The notes: generated from the letters alone by a model not told the origin. A DNA stretch of 64,000 nucleotides from Casuarius casuarius (GCA_003342895.1 PTFA01000012.1:8418252-8482251); one strand, 5' to 3'. Counted from the stretch's first letter, positions 1-12,196 are shown. Numbers and translations: made by a program.

Positions 1-333
1 TAGGAGTGAGAACAATTTCTGGATGGAAGGTTGGAATGAGAAGTCATGGGTAAAGAAGCTGTAAAAAGTAACAAACTGAAGAAAATACAAAACAAAGATG
101 GACATGAAGAAGTTGAAAAACAAGGCAAAGGGTGAAAATTAATATCATGATCATCAACAAATAATGATGGCATTAGATAAGGAGACTCAAGACATCTTCC
201 TTAACTTCCATTTTTACATATTGCAATTTGAGTCTTCAGTAATTAATTCAATTGTTTAATGGATGAAAAAATTGTCTGATATTTCCTAAGGTAGGAAACC
301 AACTGGAAACAAACAGGCAGACTTGTCAGGTAG
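1..333. other. No gene seen; AT-rich non-coding DNA
   Basis: Short open frames only, with no recognisable family, splice-bounded exon or repeat. I see nothing else in this stretch. Confidence 0.6.
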
Positions 334-430
334 GAGAAAGAAAATGGAAATAGAAATGGAAATGGAAATAATGGAAATGGAAAAAGAAAAGGAAAGGGAG
401 AAGGAGAAGCAAAAGCAAAAGCAAAAAGCA
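334..430 (+). repeat. Homopurine (GAAATG / AAAAGC)-rich low-complexity tract
   Basis: About 95 bases are almost entirely A and G on the plus strand, with irregular GAAATG and GAAAAG units followed by tandem AAAAGC units. Open frames through it encode only Glu/Lys/Met repeats or, on the other strand, Phe/Ser/Pro repeats. These reflect the simple sequence and are not proteins. Such tracts are often polymorphic in length. Confidence 0.85.
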
Positions 431-735
431 AGATGTTCAAGACTCTCACCTTTTCCTTTTTCCTTCTTTGCTAAGAGTCCAATTTTCCTGTCACCATGCT
501 GCCATGGTTTCTTCTCAACAGTGGAAACTTCCTTTCTACAAGCATCTCCCACTTTGAAACCAACAAATTATTACCTATAAGACTTGAAATCTCTTCTACA
601 GTAATTTTCACCTTAGTTCCTGGGAGGTATAAAATGAACACCTCCTCCAATGCTTACCTGTCTTTACTGTCTGAACAGGTCACTGCAGAGTAAAGCAAAC
701 CTGTGAAACAGCAGCTGGAGGTTAGAGATGAGTTA
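431..735. other. No gene seen; one acceptor-like site
   Basis: No family is recognisable. A polypyrimidine stretch ending in CTGAACAG near 658-679 resembles a 3' splice site, but no convincing exon follows it. Confidence 0.5.
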
Positions 736-900
736 ATGACAGATGGTCCAATAAGAAGCAAAATATACTTCTCATCTGTCAAGGGCATTCAGGTCATGTG
801 CTATAACCTCCATTCTGGAGATTGCTATTTGTATATTTTAGTAATTGGATTACCGAGCTTGTTGATTGGTGCTTTGGTTGCTATTTTAATTTTCATTTAG
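736..900 (+). other. Small open frame with C-terminal hydrophobic segment (speculative)
   Basis: An ATG at 736 opens 54 codons that end at TAG (898-900). The last 24 or so residues are strongly hydrophobic (core ILVIGLPSLLIGALVAILIF) and reach the stop directly, as in a tail-anchored membrane protein. The N-terminal half is polar. The start context (TTAATGA) is weak, and AT-rich DNA often yields hydrophobic chance peptides. There is no neighbouring gene, promoter or recognised family, so chance is the default explanation. Confidence 0.1.
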
Positions 901-1310
901 TTTTTCAAATCTAACTTTTTAAAGGAAAGTTGTGACAATAGCTAAAGAGTCACTGAATGCATCTGTCAAGATAAACACAGCATGGCAAAGGAAACAACTC
1001 TAACGTGATCCAGCAAATAATACAGTAAGATGGCAAATAATTTGAAAAAAATAATAATTTTAAGAACACCGTAGAAGAAAAGAAGAAATTATTTTATTCT
1101 CCTGTAGGTAGCAATTTTCTATAGTGGACCTTGCAGTACATAATTCTCTCCACAGAACTACTACTATTTTGAGTAGTTTTTAAATTAAACATAAAATCAA
1201 TGATTTGTACTTTAAGAGTAATAAGCCATACAAGACTATGTTATGAGTAAGCTCTTTATGATTCATGTAATAAACAGTGAAAAGTGTTTGTGCACAAAAA
1301 GTTTCAGGCA
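901..1310. other. No gene seen; AT-rich
   Basis: Only very short frames are present. I see no repeats or exon signals that I can support. Confidence 0.6.
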
Positions 1311-1665
1311 TGCATGAATCATCTAACGACGCTCACAGTGACTGAACTGTTCATTAAGTGCGAGCAATTGTCTTATTTTTCACATCTCAGTGTCAATAAC
1401 ACTGTAATTCGGGGCCAAGGTTTAGTACTTCGAACACCACCAGCGTGACCAAGCTTCACATATGTAAAACAGCTTTGCTGTTAGCAGCAAACAAGCACCG
1501 AAGAATTTTCTTCCAGACCTTCTGTGTAGGTACCCGATCACCCAACCGATAGCTTCTCCCACGCAGTCGGCCATGTAAAGCATCCAGCCGCCTCTTTCTT
1601 TTGGCACTATTCAGTAAGGATCGACAGATAAGCCGCTCTCTGAAGCAGTGTGGCTGGGGTTCCTA
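1311..1665. other. CpG-richer patch with a minus-strand open frame
   Basis: CpG dinucleotides are clearly more frequent here than in the flanks (for example ACGACGC, GTGCGAGC, ACCCGATC, CACGCAGTCGG). On the minus strand a 61-codon frame spans 1422-1607, contains GWMLYMADCVGEAIGW and has several Trp and Cys residues, but I recognise no family. It begins at a GTG rather than an ATG and lacks clear flanking splice sites. The patch could be a conserved non-coding element, a small inserted sequence or a decayed exon. I cannot choose among these. Confidence 0.3.
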
Positions 1666-3160
1666 AACTAAGGGTAAAAATATCAGTGATTCTCTTTTTT
1701 TTTGTTGTTGCTGGAAAGTGATGATCCTTGGGGATTTTTTGGGTGTGCTCAGTGCAAGTACACAGCTATTCTCTTGAAGACACTTGGTCACTCTCTGAGG
1801 GACATGAAGGAGGCTTATGCTACCAGAAGTATACCAGTTCTGTATAACTTCATTTAACAGATTCAGCCTCAAACTTGAAAAGCTGCTTGAGTAATACCTT
1901 AGACATCTAGACAATGTAAAGAATGGTGCCAAATGTATACAGACATTTCTCTGATGTAAAAAGAGAAATCTCAGGGAAGACATTGCACAGAATGCCTGCA
2001 GGCAGCCCCAGGTAAATTAAGAGTGTTTTACATTTAAAATAATATATTTCACAAAGCTCATTTGTGAGCTAAATAGCCCAAGATTAGGGGATGATTAAAC
2101 ACTAACAATGTTTTGAAACTGCTGATACCTGAACTTTGCAGACATTCAATAGGCAAGCAAAACTCTACGACAGTATAGATTAAGCAATCTGGGGGGGAGA
2201 TTTTTTTTCAGCATTAAGGATCTTGACCATTTTTTTATGATATGTTCTGGTCCTTCTTGTCCAGTTATTCTTCTGACAAACATGATCAAGTTATAGTTTT
2301 TACTTTAATTTCATTAAAATCTTTGTTACTCTGAATTTTAACTGTTGACTTCTATTTATTTAAATGTATATATTTAATACATTTTATTGACACCTCTACT
2401 GCTACCAGTCACACTTGTCAAAATTTCTACTAGTAAAACCTTTGTTCTCTGTGACATTTCAAAGTACTCTTAAGATAATGCAGAAACTGTTGAATCTCAT
2501 GCTTCTTTCCAGTGCAATATTAAGGTTTATTACATTAACTGTATGTATAAATTTTGCCACATCTTTGTATACATAAGCTTTTAAAACACAGAGTAGGTCT
2601 TTCTTACATATATTTTATGTATCATGGTCCAAATTCTTATCTTATCTAAATGGAAATACATCATCCATTTCAGAGTGAGACAGCTCCATCTCTGTATATA
2701 GTTACAAGATAACAGCTAGGGACAACAGATGAGCTACTGACCTATGCTTGAATTCTGTAAAAGTTTTGAAGTTTCTGGGAGAAATTTTTCAATAAAAGTC
2801 TCAGGATGTTTTATTCTAAACACTTAGCTTGTTGAATAGTGGGACTATATTTTTTCAAGATGAAATCACCTTGAGTTTTACAAGCTGGTGTATTTAAATT
2901 CAGAAAAAAATGGAGCAGGTTTCCTCTCTATTAGTAAAGATTCTTGGGACTGTTGCCCAAAGAGCTTTGTCCCTGTCATGTTTAAAGCTGCGCTGTGGGT
3001 TTTTCCTCAACCATAAAGTTGTGGAATTCCTTTCTTCCTAGTTCAATAAAATTTTGCAAGTTAATGAAAACTGTCATTTACATCTTGCCAAGTGGTCTCT
3101 CTGCAATGTGGTAGTAAGAGATGCTACTGCGGGATGGGTCACAAGCCTGGCCACTTTCTG
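1666..3160. other. No gene seen; AT-rich with short homopolymers
   Basis: This stretch is non-coding in appearance. A minus-strand 106-codon frame (1663-1983) runs into a poly-T-derived lysine/glutamine stretch and has no family signature. A CCCCAG|GTAAAT donor-like site occurs at 2009, but its upstream acceptor is weak. Confidence 0.55.
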
Positions 3161-3260
3161 GACCATTCCCCCCATCCTTTCCCCTAGTATCTACATATTA
3201 GAGATGATAGAAAGCTCATCTCATTTCCTTACCCCTCTTCATCACCCTCCATCATGTTCT

Positions 3261-3380
3261 GCCTCAGTCTTCGCCTCTCCAAACTGAAGAGCCTCTGCCC
3301 TCTTATTCCCTCCTCATAAAGCAGCTGACATATTACCACAACCATTTTAGCTGCTGCTCTCTGATCTTTTCTGAGGAGTT
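3261..3380 (-). mobile_element. Ancient CR1 LINE fragment (minus strand)
   Basis: The plus strand reads like the antisense of the CR1 ORF2 3' part. CTCAGTCTTCGCCTCTCCAA is followed by ACTGAAGAGCC, CCTCCTCATAAAGCAG and then a CTGCTCTCTGATCTTTTCTG segment. Order and spacing match the well-known avian and reptilian CR1 antisense pattern (CTCCAGGCTGAACAG, CCTTTCCTCATAAG, CGCTGGACTCTCTCC). It is heavily diverged and lacks the 3' tail. Weaker similarity may extend left to about 3165. The identification rests on my memory of the CR1 consensus. Confidence 0.6.
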
Positions 3381-6300
3381 TGTGCTCGAGAAAGAGATAA
3401 TGTATTCTCTAATAGGAAGTTCAAATGGAAAAATCATTTTCCAGAAGGAGCAATATCAGCTCCAACAGTCACATCTGGAGCACAGCCTGGAACAGGAGCT
3501 GGTGCATCTCTCTTTTGCTTGGCAGGTGGTCTAGATGTTAACTAAGCATCCCTGAAACAGTTTGCTTTGAAGCACAAAATAGTTGCTTTTCCTCAATGCA
3601 GTCAAACCTGACGCCTCTGGAAAGAGCCAGAATGCTACTTCATGCACTGTGCAAATGATATGGATGTGCTCAATAACAGCAATGCAGCCTAAAAGTATCA
3701 GATTGTCTGCACCAGATAATTCAGCGTATATAGATGGACTATGGATGGGTCACGATGTTAGTAACTCATTTCCCCTACATGCTGTATTTCATACTCAGAA
3801 ATACCTGTTTTCTGTATATGATGTGTTATGAGGCGCATGTGTTCATGCTCCTGCTAATGTATGATAGAGTGCAAAATTCCAGAGAGCCTCCACAGGAGAG
3901 GAAGGTTTGAAAGATTTTACCACTTATTCTATTCACTGTATTTGGTAATAATTTGGGTGAAAGCACTAAGTGTGCACACAGATCAAAGAAAACTAAAGTA
4001 CTATCTCCTTGACTGGTGACACCAGGAACATCACCTGTTTTCTGAAATGAAATTGAAGTGCAAAAATAGTGGAGGCTACTGAATTAGCATAAGCTCTTGA
4101 TATAATTGCACACTGCATTTCCATTGGAAACCTTGCCTCATTAAGAGCACAGGATTGACAACAATCAGGGAAAAAAAAATCAGGTTCTGTACTAAATGAA
4201 ACTATTCCAGTTAAAAACTACTGTTATACCATTACTCATGCTCTTCTAGGTCCCAATTTTGAAATATGTGGGGCCTAATTTTGAAAACCCATCTGAAGTT
4301 ACTAGCTACATTGAATTTTTGCAGTAAAAAAGTGCAACTAAAAAGTGCAGAGATCAGTACTTTGCATTGACTTTTAACTATAACTCAAGAATTAAATCTG
4401 TGTGAATCTGTGTGTACCTTGTTTGGAAAAAAGGACTAACTTAAGGCATTTGTCACACAGAGTAAAATTCAGATCCTTGATAGTTACCTGAGATCACTAT
4501 GCAGTTCATGAGGAGACATACAGTGCTGCCAATGTTCAGATTTGTCATATTGTCCTATCAGATGCTGATCTGCATCTGTGTTATGAGGCCCAACACTTAT
4601 TAAGACAATATCATCAAAACGTGTTTGAAAATGAGCAGCTGTGAAATCCAGTATCAACAACTATCCAGTTTAACTGCTTCTAGTATCAGGCAGTAGACAT
4701 CAGTTCCAATAAATACACTAGTAATAACAGTAATGCTCATCTGCATCTCAGAAGCAGGGGAGCAAAGTAACTAATGTTTGTGAAGCGCTCAGATGCTATG
4801 GTGATGAACACCATAGAAACAGCAATAATGAAATTAAAAATTCTGGATTAATTTTATGTATCTGGTAGGTATGATATAGCTGTGTGAGAGTATGCATGAG
4901 AAAGAAAAGACAGCAAATACACACAAACAGTTATATTTCAGATTACATGACAATAAAACCATAAATTCTACTTATAACCATGCTTTGCATTTTCTAATAC
5001 AAGCTTAAGCGACTCTGCCTTCTTTTTCTGAGTTTTAAAAAAAATCCTTTAAGATTTAAAGGAAATAATACAAGCAAAATTATTTGACTCCTGTGTTTTT
5101 GGTTGCTTTTGTGATGAAGCACACACATTTGAAATGGTTTTGTTAAGCTTAAATATATATTTCAAACTCTACAACATTCTTAAAAAATGCTTTCCTCAAA
5201 AACAAAGTAGAAAATACAATGCCCCAAATCTATGAAGATTTACTACAAAAATTTAGATTTAGATAGCAATAATTTTCTTCTTTGTTATACATATATCTAA
5301 AATCAGTGCATTTTCTTAGTGCTTTCATCTACATATATGCCAAAAGGCAGTGAAATTATCTGATTTCTGCTATCCTGCATCAAGCCATAGCATAAACTGA
5401 AAGCAAAATTTTTTCATACTACCTTACTGATGAAAACCCCATAGAAGACACAACCACATTTCACTTACTTGAAATAACTTTGCCTGTGTTTCTTAATAAG
5501 CAGCAGGAGAAAGTTTCTCAGATTGTGCCAGACTGGGCTGTGATTTGGATTAGCTGTACCCAGAAGCAAGAACAACAGAAGATGTATAAACAGTATACAT
5601 GTAAAAAGTAAACAGAAGACATACCAGTTTGCTTCTTTAGAAATGAGCACATTCTGCTGTATTCCAACAGATTACAAGGAACAAGACATAAGGCCCTAAA
5701 TACTGCTGATTTTGATGGATTGAGCTCATCCCAAGAAAATCTAAGGAGGGGACAAGGCTAATGTGTACCTGTTATGAACATCCAGCTAACTTGTACAAAA
5801 AGTGAAAGGCCTATGCATGGTGTATTTGCCCTACAAGAGCATTTCAGTATCGTATTTAAGGGAGAACCAGTGCTTATCACCCACTACCCTCTTTAACTTC
5901 ATGATCCATGAAAATCTGGGGCTTTTTTTTTAATGATTATAGCTGTCTACTTCAATACCTTTGAACTAATTTTCTGCTTAATTAGCTCCTATCCTCATTG
6001 TCTGGCAGACAATTCAAAACCCTTGAGTAAGTGCCTTCTGGTCTGAAAACCTGTTAATATTTAATACTTCTCATCTTAATATCTTACTTTTAAAATGTTC
6101 ATCTAATGTATATAATAATTATTTCAAGGATGAGCACTTATTTTGATTTAACTCAACACAGTTATATATTGTTAATATAATGTCTCCTTAGGAAGTGAAA
6201 GTAAAGACCTACTTCTATGAACCTTTGAGCCCAGGCATTTCCCATTTGCTTTGCAGAAGGAGCAGATGCAATCTCTTTAGAATTAAATACTTTTCTGCAG

Positions 6301-6389
6301 CAATTACTGTATTCGCATTTTTGGGGGCAAGAATATTGCATCAGATCAGACTCTCACAGATTCCTCTACACTTTTAGTGGAAAAAGAAA
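3381..6389. other. No gene seen; AT-rich non-coding
   Basis: Three kilobases with only short frames. A minus-strand hydrophobic frame at 5465-5650 runs into a CAA|GTAAGT donor-like site (about 5460), but no acceptor, start or family supports an exon. I see no other structure. Confidence 0.55.
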
Positions 6390-6900
6390 TGAATCAGCTC
6401 ATCCAACCTCACCAAAAAAGGAGTACAAGACATCACTATGAGTACAGTACTCTTCAGGAGGTGGGGGAGGCAGGAAGACTTGGTTTCCACTCAGTGCTGG
6501 AGGGAGGATTTTTGCCTCCAGCCCTTCATTTAGCATGCCACAAAGGCACCTCGATGTCCAGGTTTTGCTCCATTTTCAGTTTTGCAGTTCCCTAAGGCTC
6601 CAGACTTGGGAGCGGCATGGTGGCAGGGGATGCCCACTGTTGCTGCACCTGGAGCCCTTACAGTGCTCCACCACTAGGAAAGTTCTTGGCAAATTTTGTA
6701 CCTGACGAACGAGCACTTTCCCAGTTTCAAAACCTTGTTTGGGAATTAGCATGGGCCAGGGACCATTCCCAACAGGCAGGTTGCATGCAGCTACCCTCCT
6801 TCCGGAGGCTGCGAAAATTTAATAGCAGGGACATGGGCCATTCCATGCCAATTAGCCATGCCAGCTGGCAAAAGAATGGCCCCAAAAACATTTAATTAGT
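6390..6900. other. GC-richer patch of unknown origin
   Basis: Composition shifts from AT-rich to roughly balanced, with blocks such as GGAGGTGGGGGAGGCAGG and TTCCGGAGGCTGCG. Three short plus-strand frames follow one another (6195-6377, 6377-6595, 6617-6895) without a family signature or shared reading frame. It may be an old transposon remnant, an old retrocopy or simple compositional fluctuation. No terminal repeats or target duplication are visible. Confidence 0.3.
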
Positions 6901-7560
6901 ATAGATGTAGCCTACATGTCTAGACTTCTGCTTTTGTAGATGCTGTGACCTGCAGGCAAGTCTTTCATTATCTGAACAATTTTTATATTCCAGCCCTTAA
7001 AAATAATAATAATCTAACAGAATTTCAAAACAATAATTCTGGAGAAGCAGCAACATTCTCAATGTAAATCTTTAATTACCATAGGAACCCTGGCCAAGTC
7101 AGCATTCAGAAAGATTGAGCTTATTTTTCACCATTTATGACTGGTTTTCTGCTCCCCAGATTGAATTAAAATTTGCTTGGAATTTGTAAAGTGACATAAA
7201 TATCTTTAACGTTTTTCTAAAGGATAGTTTCCAAATGTGTTTATGCTCATTCGTAGTTTAATAAAAAACCAGTCATGTCTGAGTCAATAGGGTCCTTAAG
7301 AACTACTACTCTAAAACTGAAAAAAAAAAAGAGAAAATTACACATCCATTGTAGCGATTAACTACCCTGAAAAATAGTACCAGTTCTTGAGCAAGTCTTC
7401 CAAAAGTGATTTCAACATCATTTTCATTATCCATCAGCAAGCAGATAAAGAGTACCCATGCTTTAAAGCTGAATGTGTTTGGTATGAAATACACAAAAGC
7501 TGAGTTAGAGCACTCTTCTAAAAGTGTGGAGACTTTTGTGTATAAGCTACTGTATATAAG
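6901..7560. other. No gene seen; AT-rich
   Basis: Short overlapping frames on both strands and an A10 run near 7321. Nothing more that I can support. Confidence 0.55.
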
Positions 7561-7940
7561 CACCTATGGGGTCAAACGGTCCATATATTTCAGAAGCAAG
7601 AAATGTTTTTCCAGGAAAAGCCAGGCCAGAGGCCCAGCAGAAGTCCAGGGACCATGGGCTCAACCTCCCAGGGGAGCTTCCCAATGAGAGAAGCCATGGA
7701 GAGCAGCCGGGAGGGAAGAGAGCTGCATCACGACTGTGTCCGCATCCCAGGCACCGACGCTCGGCAGACAGAAACATTTTGTTTGTGGCAACAAGGATAA
7801 CCATACAGGCACTGAAGCCTCTTAAACCCACGGCCAAGAGAAGTGATTTCTGGACAGTGACTGATGTCCACAGGGCAGGTTGAAATGAGGGCAGTCCCAA
7901 GAGCAGTCCCTCCTCAGTCCCTCTTTCTCCAGCCTCCACC
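7561..7940. other. GC-richer patch with overlapping open frames on both strands
   Basis: GC- and CpG-richer DNA (for example GCAGCCGGGAGG, CACCGACGCTCGGC) reduces stop codons on both strands. This gives frames of 105 codons (plus, 7566-7883) and 130 codons (minus, 7547-7939). Neither resembles a known family, and they overlap antisense. An acceptor-like CCATATATTTCAG ends at about 7591, but no matching donor is evident. I infer compositional open frames in an inserted or conserved patch, not a protein gene. Confidence 0.3.
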
Positions 7941-7993
7941 CTTCCTGCATAGGACTTAAAATTAAGGGAAATTACATGATTAAAGGGAAATGG

Positions 7994-8079
7994 AATTATA
8001 TTATATTATATTATATTACATTATATTACATTACATTACATTACATTGTATTACATTACATTACATTACATTATATTAA
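7994..8079 (+). repeat. Pentanucleotide microsatellite (TTATA)n/(TTACA)n
   Basis: About 17 tandem five-base units. The left part is mostly ATTAT/TTATA, the middle and right mostly TTACA, with a single TTGTA unit. The partition into two variants suggests a T-to-C change that spread by slippage. Confidence 0.95.
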
Positions 8080-8084
8080 CCTAG

Positions 8085-8145
8085 GGCCTGATCCTGCACT
8101 GACAAGCACTGGTGAAAGTTCCTTGAAGTCAGGAAAGCTGATCAC
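8085..8145. repeat. Degraded copy of an old dispersed repeat (GGGCCTGATCCTGC type)
   Basis: GGGCCTGATCCTGCACTGAC followed by a degraded GAAAGTTCCTTGAAGTCAG resembles a dispersed palindromic repeat that I recall from turtle, crocodile and bird genomes (GGGCCTGATCCTGC ... TTGACTTCAATGGGAG). I cannot give its database name. It abuts the microsatellite. Other likely copies lie near 24770, 26848 and 37072. Confidence 0.4.
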
Positions 8146-8475
8146 GGAAAGGACTGTGAGCCGATCATTACACTAAATTGTTGATGCAGGATGAACCTCC
8201 AAGATGCAGGTTACTCTGTCCCTGCATGACTTTAGGCAATATTGCTGTGTCACAAAATGGCTCCCTGAATACATATGAGCCGATTCATCACAGTGAGTCT
8301 GAGTCAGCTTATATTTCTTGGGTTAAAGAATTCCAAATGATGATTAACCTTGGGGAAAAAATGAATATATGAATATCTTAAATGTAGCTCTTCCTTTTTC
8401 CCTTTCAGCATGATCATTGTTTTCCTGCTGTTGCTGCATTAATAGGCTCTTAAGTAAACTCTCTATATATTTCAG
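8146..8475. other. No gene seen
   Basis: This interval leads into the exon-like segment at 8476. A pyrimidine-rich stretch and CTCTATATATTTCAG close it. Nothing else is supported. Confidence 0.5.
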
Positions 8476-8541
8476 ATATCAGCGGCAGATTTAAACAACT
8501 CAGTATCTTACCCAGATGACAGACAGGTTTCCATCACAGAG
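8476..8541 (+). other. Exon-like segment, 66 nt, phase 0 (candidate internal exon)
   Basis: The segment follows an acceptor-like CTCTATATATTTCAG and ends at a donor-like CACAGAG|GTATAA. One frame is open for exactly 22 codons (ISAADLNNSV then SYPDDRQVSITE), while the frame starting one base later meets a stop. The length is a multiple of three, so inclusion would keep the frame. I recognise no protein family. Its phase fits the terminal-exon candidate at 32383-32502. The polypyrimidine tract is only moderate and the donor is not strong. Short splice-bounded open segments arise by chance in 64 kb, so this is a candidate only. Confidence 0.22.
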
Positions 8542-11500
8542 GTATAAAATCTTTTTGTACTTTGAATACCCTTTTGCCACAGTTCAGAGTCCTTTTTGCA
8601 GAAACTGAGCAGCACGAACATGTTATTGAAAAAGTGGCTGATAGAGGTGGTAAGAGTTATTGAGTTGTATTGGCTACAGACATAGTTAACAAGCAGTTTT
8701 TAAGCTTAACTGCATTTTAAAGAAACATCCAGCAAATAATTTACATCATCAATACTTTTTTTATCAGCATATGTAGGAAACTAAAGATCTGGACATGAAA
8801 TTGATATAAAAAACCTGGCTGCTACTTCATTAACTTTAAATATACTTGTAAATGATAGAGCATACCTTCTTCCCAACCTATCAGTCTCTTCTTTTTCTTC
8901 ATGGGCTTACAACAGAAAGATAAATTCAAAACTCTTTCCCGAGTAGTCTGACTAGCTCTAGGACACTGGTCGCACAACATGCTGGGTAGTTCCCACATCA
9001 GTCCTCACCTTGTGATTGAACAAAAACATATTCTTTATAACAATAGACAATCTGGATTTAGGGATGTCTAAAATGTCCCAGGTCCCCAGATGCGTTAGTA
9101 CAATGATTAGTTGTTCTCATCGTTAAAAATGTGTGTTTCATTTCTAGGTTAATGTTTTCCCCCCGCCTTTGGATCATATTATGCTTTTGTCTGCTAGACG
9201 GAAGAGGCCCCATCCGGTCCTCTCCCTAGATAGGTACTTAATGATAAAGTCACCCCCTCATCGCCACTAGAATAAGCTAAATAGGTTGAACTCTACACTT
9301 GTTATAAAACTGGAATATTTTTCATTTTAATAGGTTCAGATAAATCCTTTTTGAAAAAGTATCCAAGCTAGTGCTCCAAAGTGTGAAAAGACCACCCAGG
9401 CATACGTCATAGATGGCAAAGTCAGTAGAGTAAAGAAGGCCTGAAATCAAATAACTGAATTTTTTTCATACACAGTTGGAAACAAATATTTTGAAAGACT
9501 GGGCTTCCTACCTTGAAATTCTGCTGATAACACACACTGACGAATGACGAATTTGTCACGTCCCTGTTAACAGCTTTATCCCCCTTTCACAATCTTGCGT
9601 CCAGAAAATCAACGGAGTCAACATAACACCAGACATCTCAACATTTCATAAGACTAGTCACAGGGACAGATGGAGAGCAAAGGAAATTCAGTGATGTATC
9701 TCTGTGGGTCTGAAATCATGAAGTATAAACTGATTTTTGTTTTCCCCCTTTTCTTTTGTTTATTTTTTCTTGATCTATAAATTGATTATTTTTTCTTCAC
9801 CAGACTGTAATGGAGATATATAGCCTAATAAGTATACCTGAGGTCACAAAAAAAAAGTTTCTAACTATATTGCATCAGAAATGTATTTATAGGAGCTCAG
9901 AACATACTAAGTTCCTGCTGATACCAGCAGTACGAGGATTACTGTAGTAGCATGGTATAAACCCACTGTTTTAGGCTTTGTTTCTTTTGTCGGCATCTTA
10001 CTTAAACAATGTCAAAACATCAGGATTTCTATCCTCCCTTTAGTCCTTGAATATTGTTAGTGGAATTGAGGATTAATCAGAATTGATGTTTCCTTGTGTA
10101 TAGTTTGTTTTTCTATAAAGAATACTCTTTAAATTCTGTCATTTTTATGACAAGATTTTACGGCATAATACAAAGGAACACATAAAATTTAATGCCAACC
10201 CTCAGACTAAAGATCAGGGATGACAATCAAAGGACAATACAAATAACCTGCAAGTGACCAAAGGATGAATGTCAGTACAATGCCTGTCTGCCACCTCTGT
10301 GAAAAATTTCTAAGTAATGCTTCATGGGAATGATAAACTAGAGCTGGTCAGAGGACTGGCTTGTGCAGAAATCCAGTGTAGGATCTGCAAACCAATGGAA
10401 AAAAATAGAGGTATAGAGTTAATGCAGTCTGAGTCACATTGCTCCTCCAGGCAGGAAACTCCTTTTAACAGCTAATCCTATGCTAGAGGCCAGTATTTAC
10501 AGCACCATTCCACAGGACTTGCTCTGTCTAGGATTTGCAGGGTTGGACTGAATATGTGGCTCCAGATCTAATAAGTAGAAAAGGTACTCCCTGTCAACTA
10601 ATTTAGTAACTGGGAAACTGGTTACTCTGATACTTCTAATGGAGAAAACTATAAGTCTCTGTAAACCTGTGCCTAACAGAGCCTTATTTGTGAGAGTAAC
10701 ATGTTAGTATTCTGTGACATATGAAAATGTGCCATGTCCTGAGAGATTATTTGATTGTATAAATCTAGGAATTTCCAGATCATTATCTAAAACAGAAGAC
10801 AAACCATAAAGGGAAATATTATCAGTTCCATTCCTTATTTTCATCATGCAGAAAATAATGCTTTGCATGCCCTAAAAGCTGTAAGACATCCCTCTAAATG
10901 AAGCTTCATTTGAGTGAACCTGAATGAAACTTCAGAAAATAATATTAGATTGATTGTTTCTGAAGTTAAAATTAAATTTAAAAAAGAAATAGCCTTGAAA
11001 TTAAGTTTCTGAAGCTTGATTATATATTAAATACGTATCTGGTCACTAATGTTTGTAACAGTAAAATGGTATAGACTCTTTCATGCTATTATAAATTTCA
11101 GGGAAGATTCACACATATTCTCAGAGAGATGGACAGGAAATTTCAAACAGGAAATTTATTGAACAGTTTTCATACTACAAGAAAGAGGTGTTTAAATATT
11201 CTTAATCAGCTCTAATTATATTTAAAATTCTTAATCATTTTCTGTATTAGTTTTCTTAAGTGAAAATGTGTCCATCAATGACAGTCAAATACTATTTGGC
11301 AAAGAACAGCCATCTTTCAAAACACCTGTATATCTACTTGAGGTCAAGGCTACAGACTGTCATTACAAAAAATGGCAACCTGAGAAGCTCGTATATCTTC
11401 AGTTGTTCTCAATTGGACCGAGGTCTCTGACTGCCGTCTCTCTATGTCTCTATGCCTTCTCTCAGCTTCCTGACAAAGTAAGGGGCCAACATTTTTCTTT

Positions 11501-12154
11501 GAGTGCAGCTTGGTTTCATTGTCATTGTGACATTTCAAAAGCAATGGCCATTTTAAAAATGGCATTTTAACAAAGGGCAAATCTGACCTCATCTTGTGAA
11601 CAATGGCTATTCTGAGAAAAGACAATTTTTTTACTCAGTGGCTCTAGTAGAGAAAATCTGAAGGCTCAATCTCTACTAATAGAGAAAAAAAATTAAAAAT
11701 AGTGCCCAAAATAACCTCTACTCACAGTCTTCTGTTGCAGAAAATTGTGTTACATCTTATACACAACTGAGAGAAAGAGTAGAAAAAGTATGGTGTACTC
11801 ATATGGATTCAAGGGAAGGAAGGAAAGAGGGCACAAGTATATCTATCACAGAGGATAGCTCTTCAGGGGGGGTCACACAATTAAATTTGGCATTGGATCA
11901 GGGGACTACAATTTTGCAAAGACATAGAAAGAAGAAAAATTGAAAGGATCTGTAAGTGCTGCAGTGTAATCTACCTTGAGGCCACAAACACAAAATGCTC
12001 TTAGCAATGCATGCTTATTATATATTGTTATTATATAGCATTTAAGCGCACTTATAATGAGAATTTCTATCTTTTATAGAATTTATTTCTATGCTAACTT
12101 AACCGCAACATTCCTGTAACTGAAATACAGCCTAAATTAATCATACGTACTTAC
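8542..12154. other. No gene seen; AT-rich non-coding
   Basis: A long AT-rich stretch. The segment around 9150-9260 has a few extra CpGs (CCCCCCGCC, AGACGGAAG, CATCCGGTC) and could be a small conserved element. Overlapping 100- and 91-codon frames at 11268-11625 lie antisense to each other and look like chance. No repeats or splice-bounded exons stand out. Confidence 0.5.
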
Positions 12155-12196
12155 CTTTTCTTTCACTTTAAGACAGATTTTTGTCTGTAAGTACTT
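12155..12196 (-). other. Possible minus-strand microexon, 42 nt
   Basis: On the minus strand a pyrimidine-rich ATCTAATTTTTCTACCAAG acceptor-like site is followed by 42 open nucleotides (14 codons, KYLQTKICLKVKEK). They end at a near-consensus donor, AAAAG|GTAAGT. An alternative acceptor (ACTTACAG) would give 30 nt in the same frame. No homology is recognised and the peptide is lysine-rich, as AT-rich chance peptides often are. Confidence 0.15.

Noticed and set aside
286..580. Open frames with Glu/Lys/Met or Phe/Ser/Pro repeats
   Set aside because: Produced entirely by the homopurine low-complexity tract.
7547..7939. 130-codon minus and 105-codon plus frames as a gene
   Set aside because: Mutually overlapping, no homology, no start context or splice structure.
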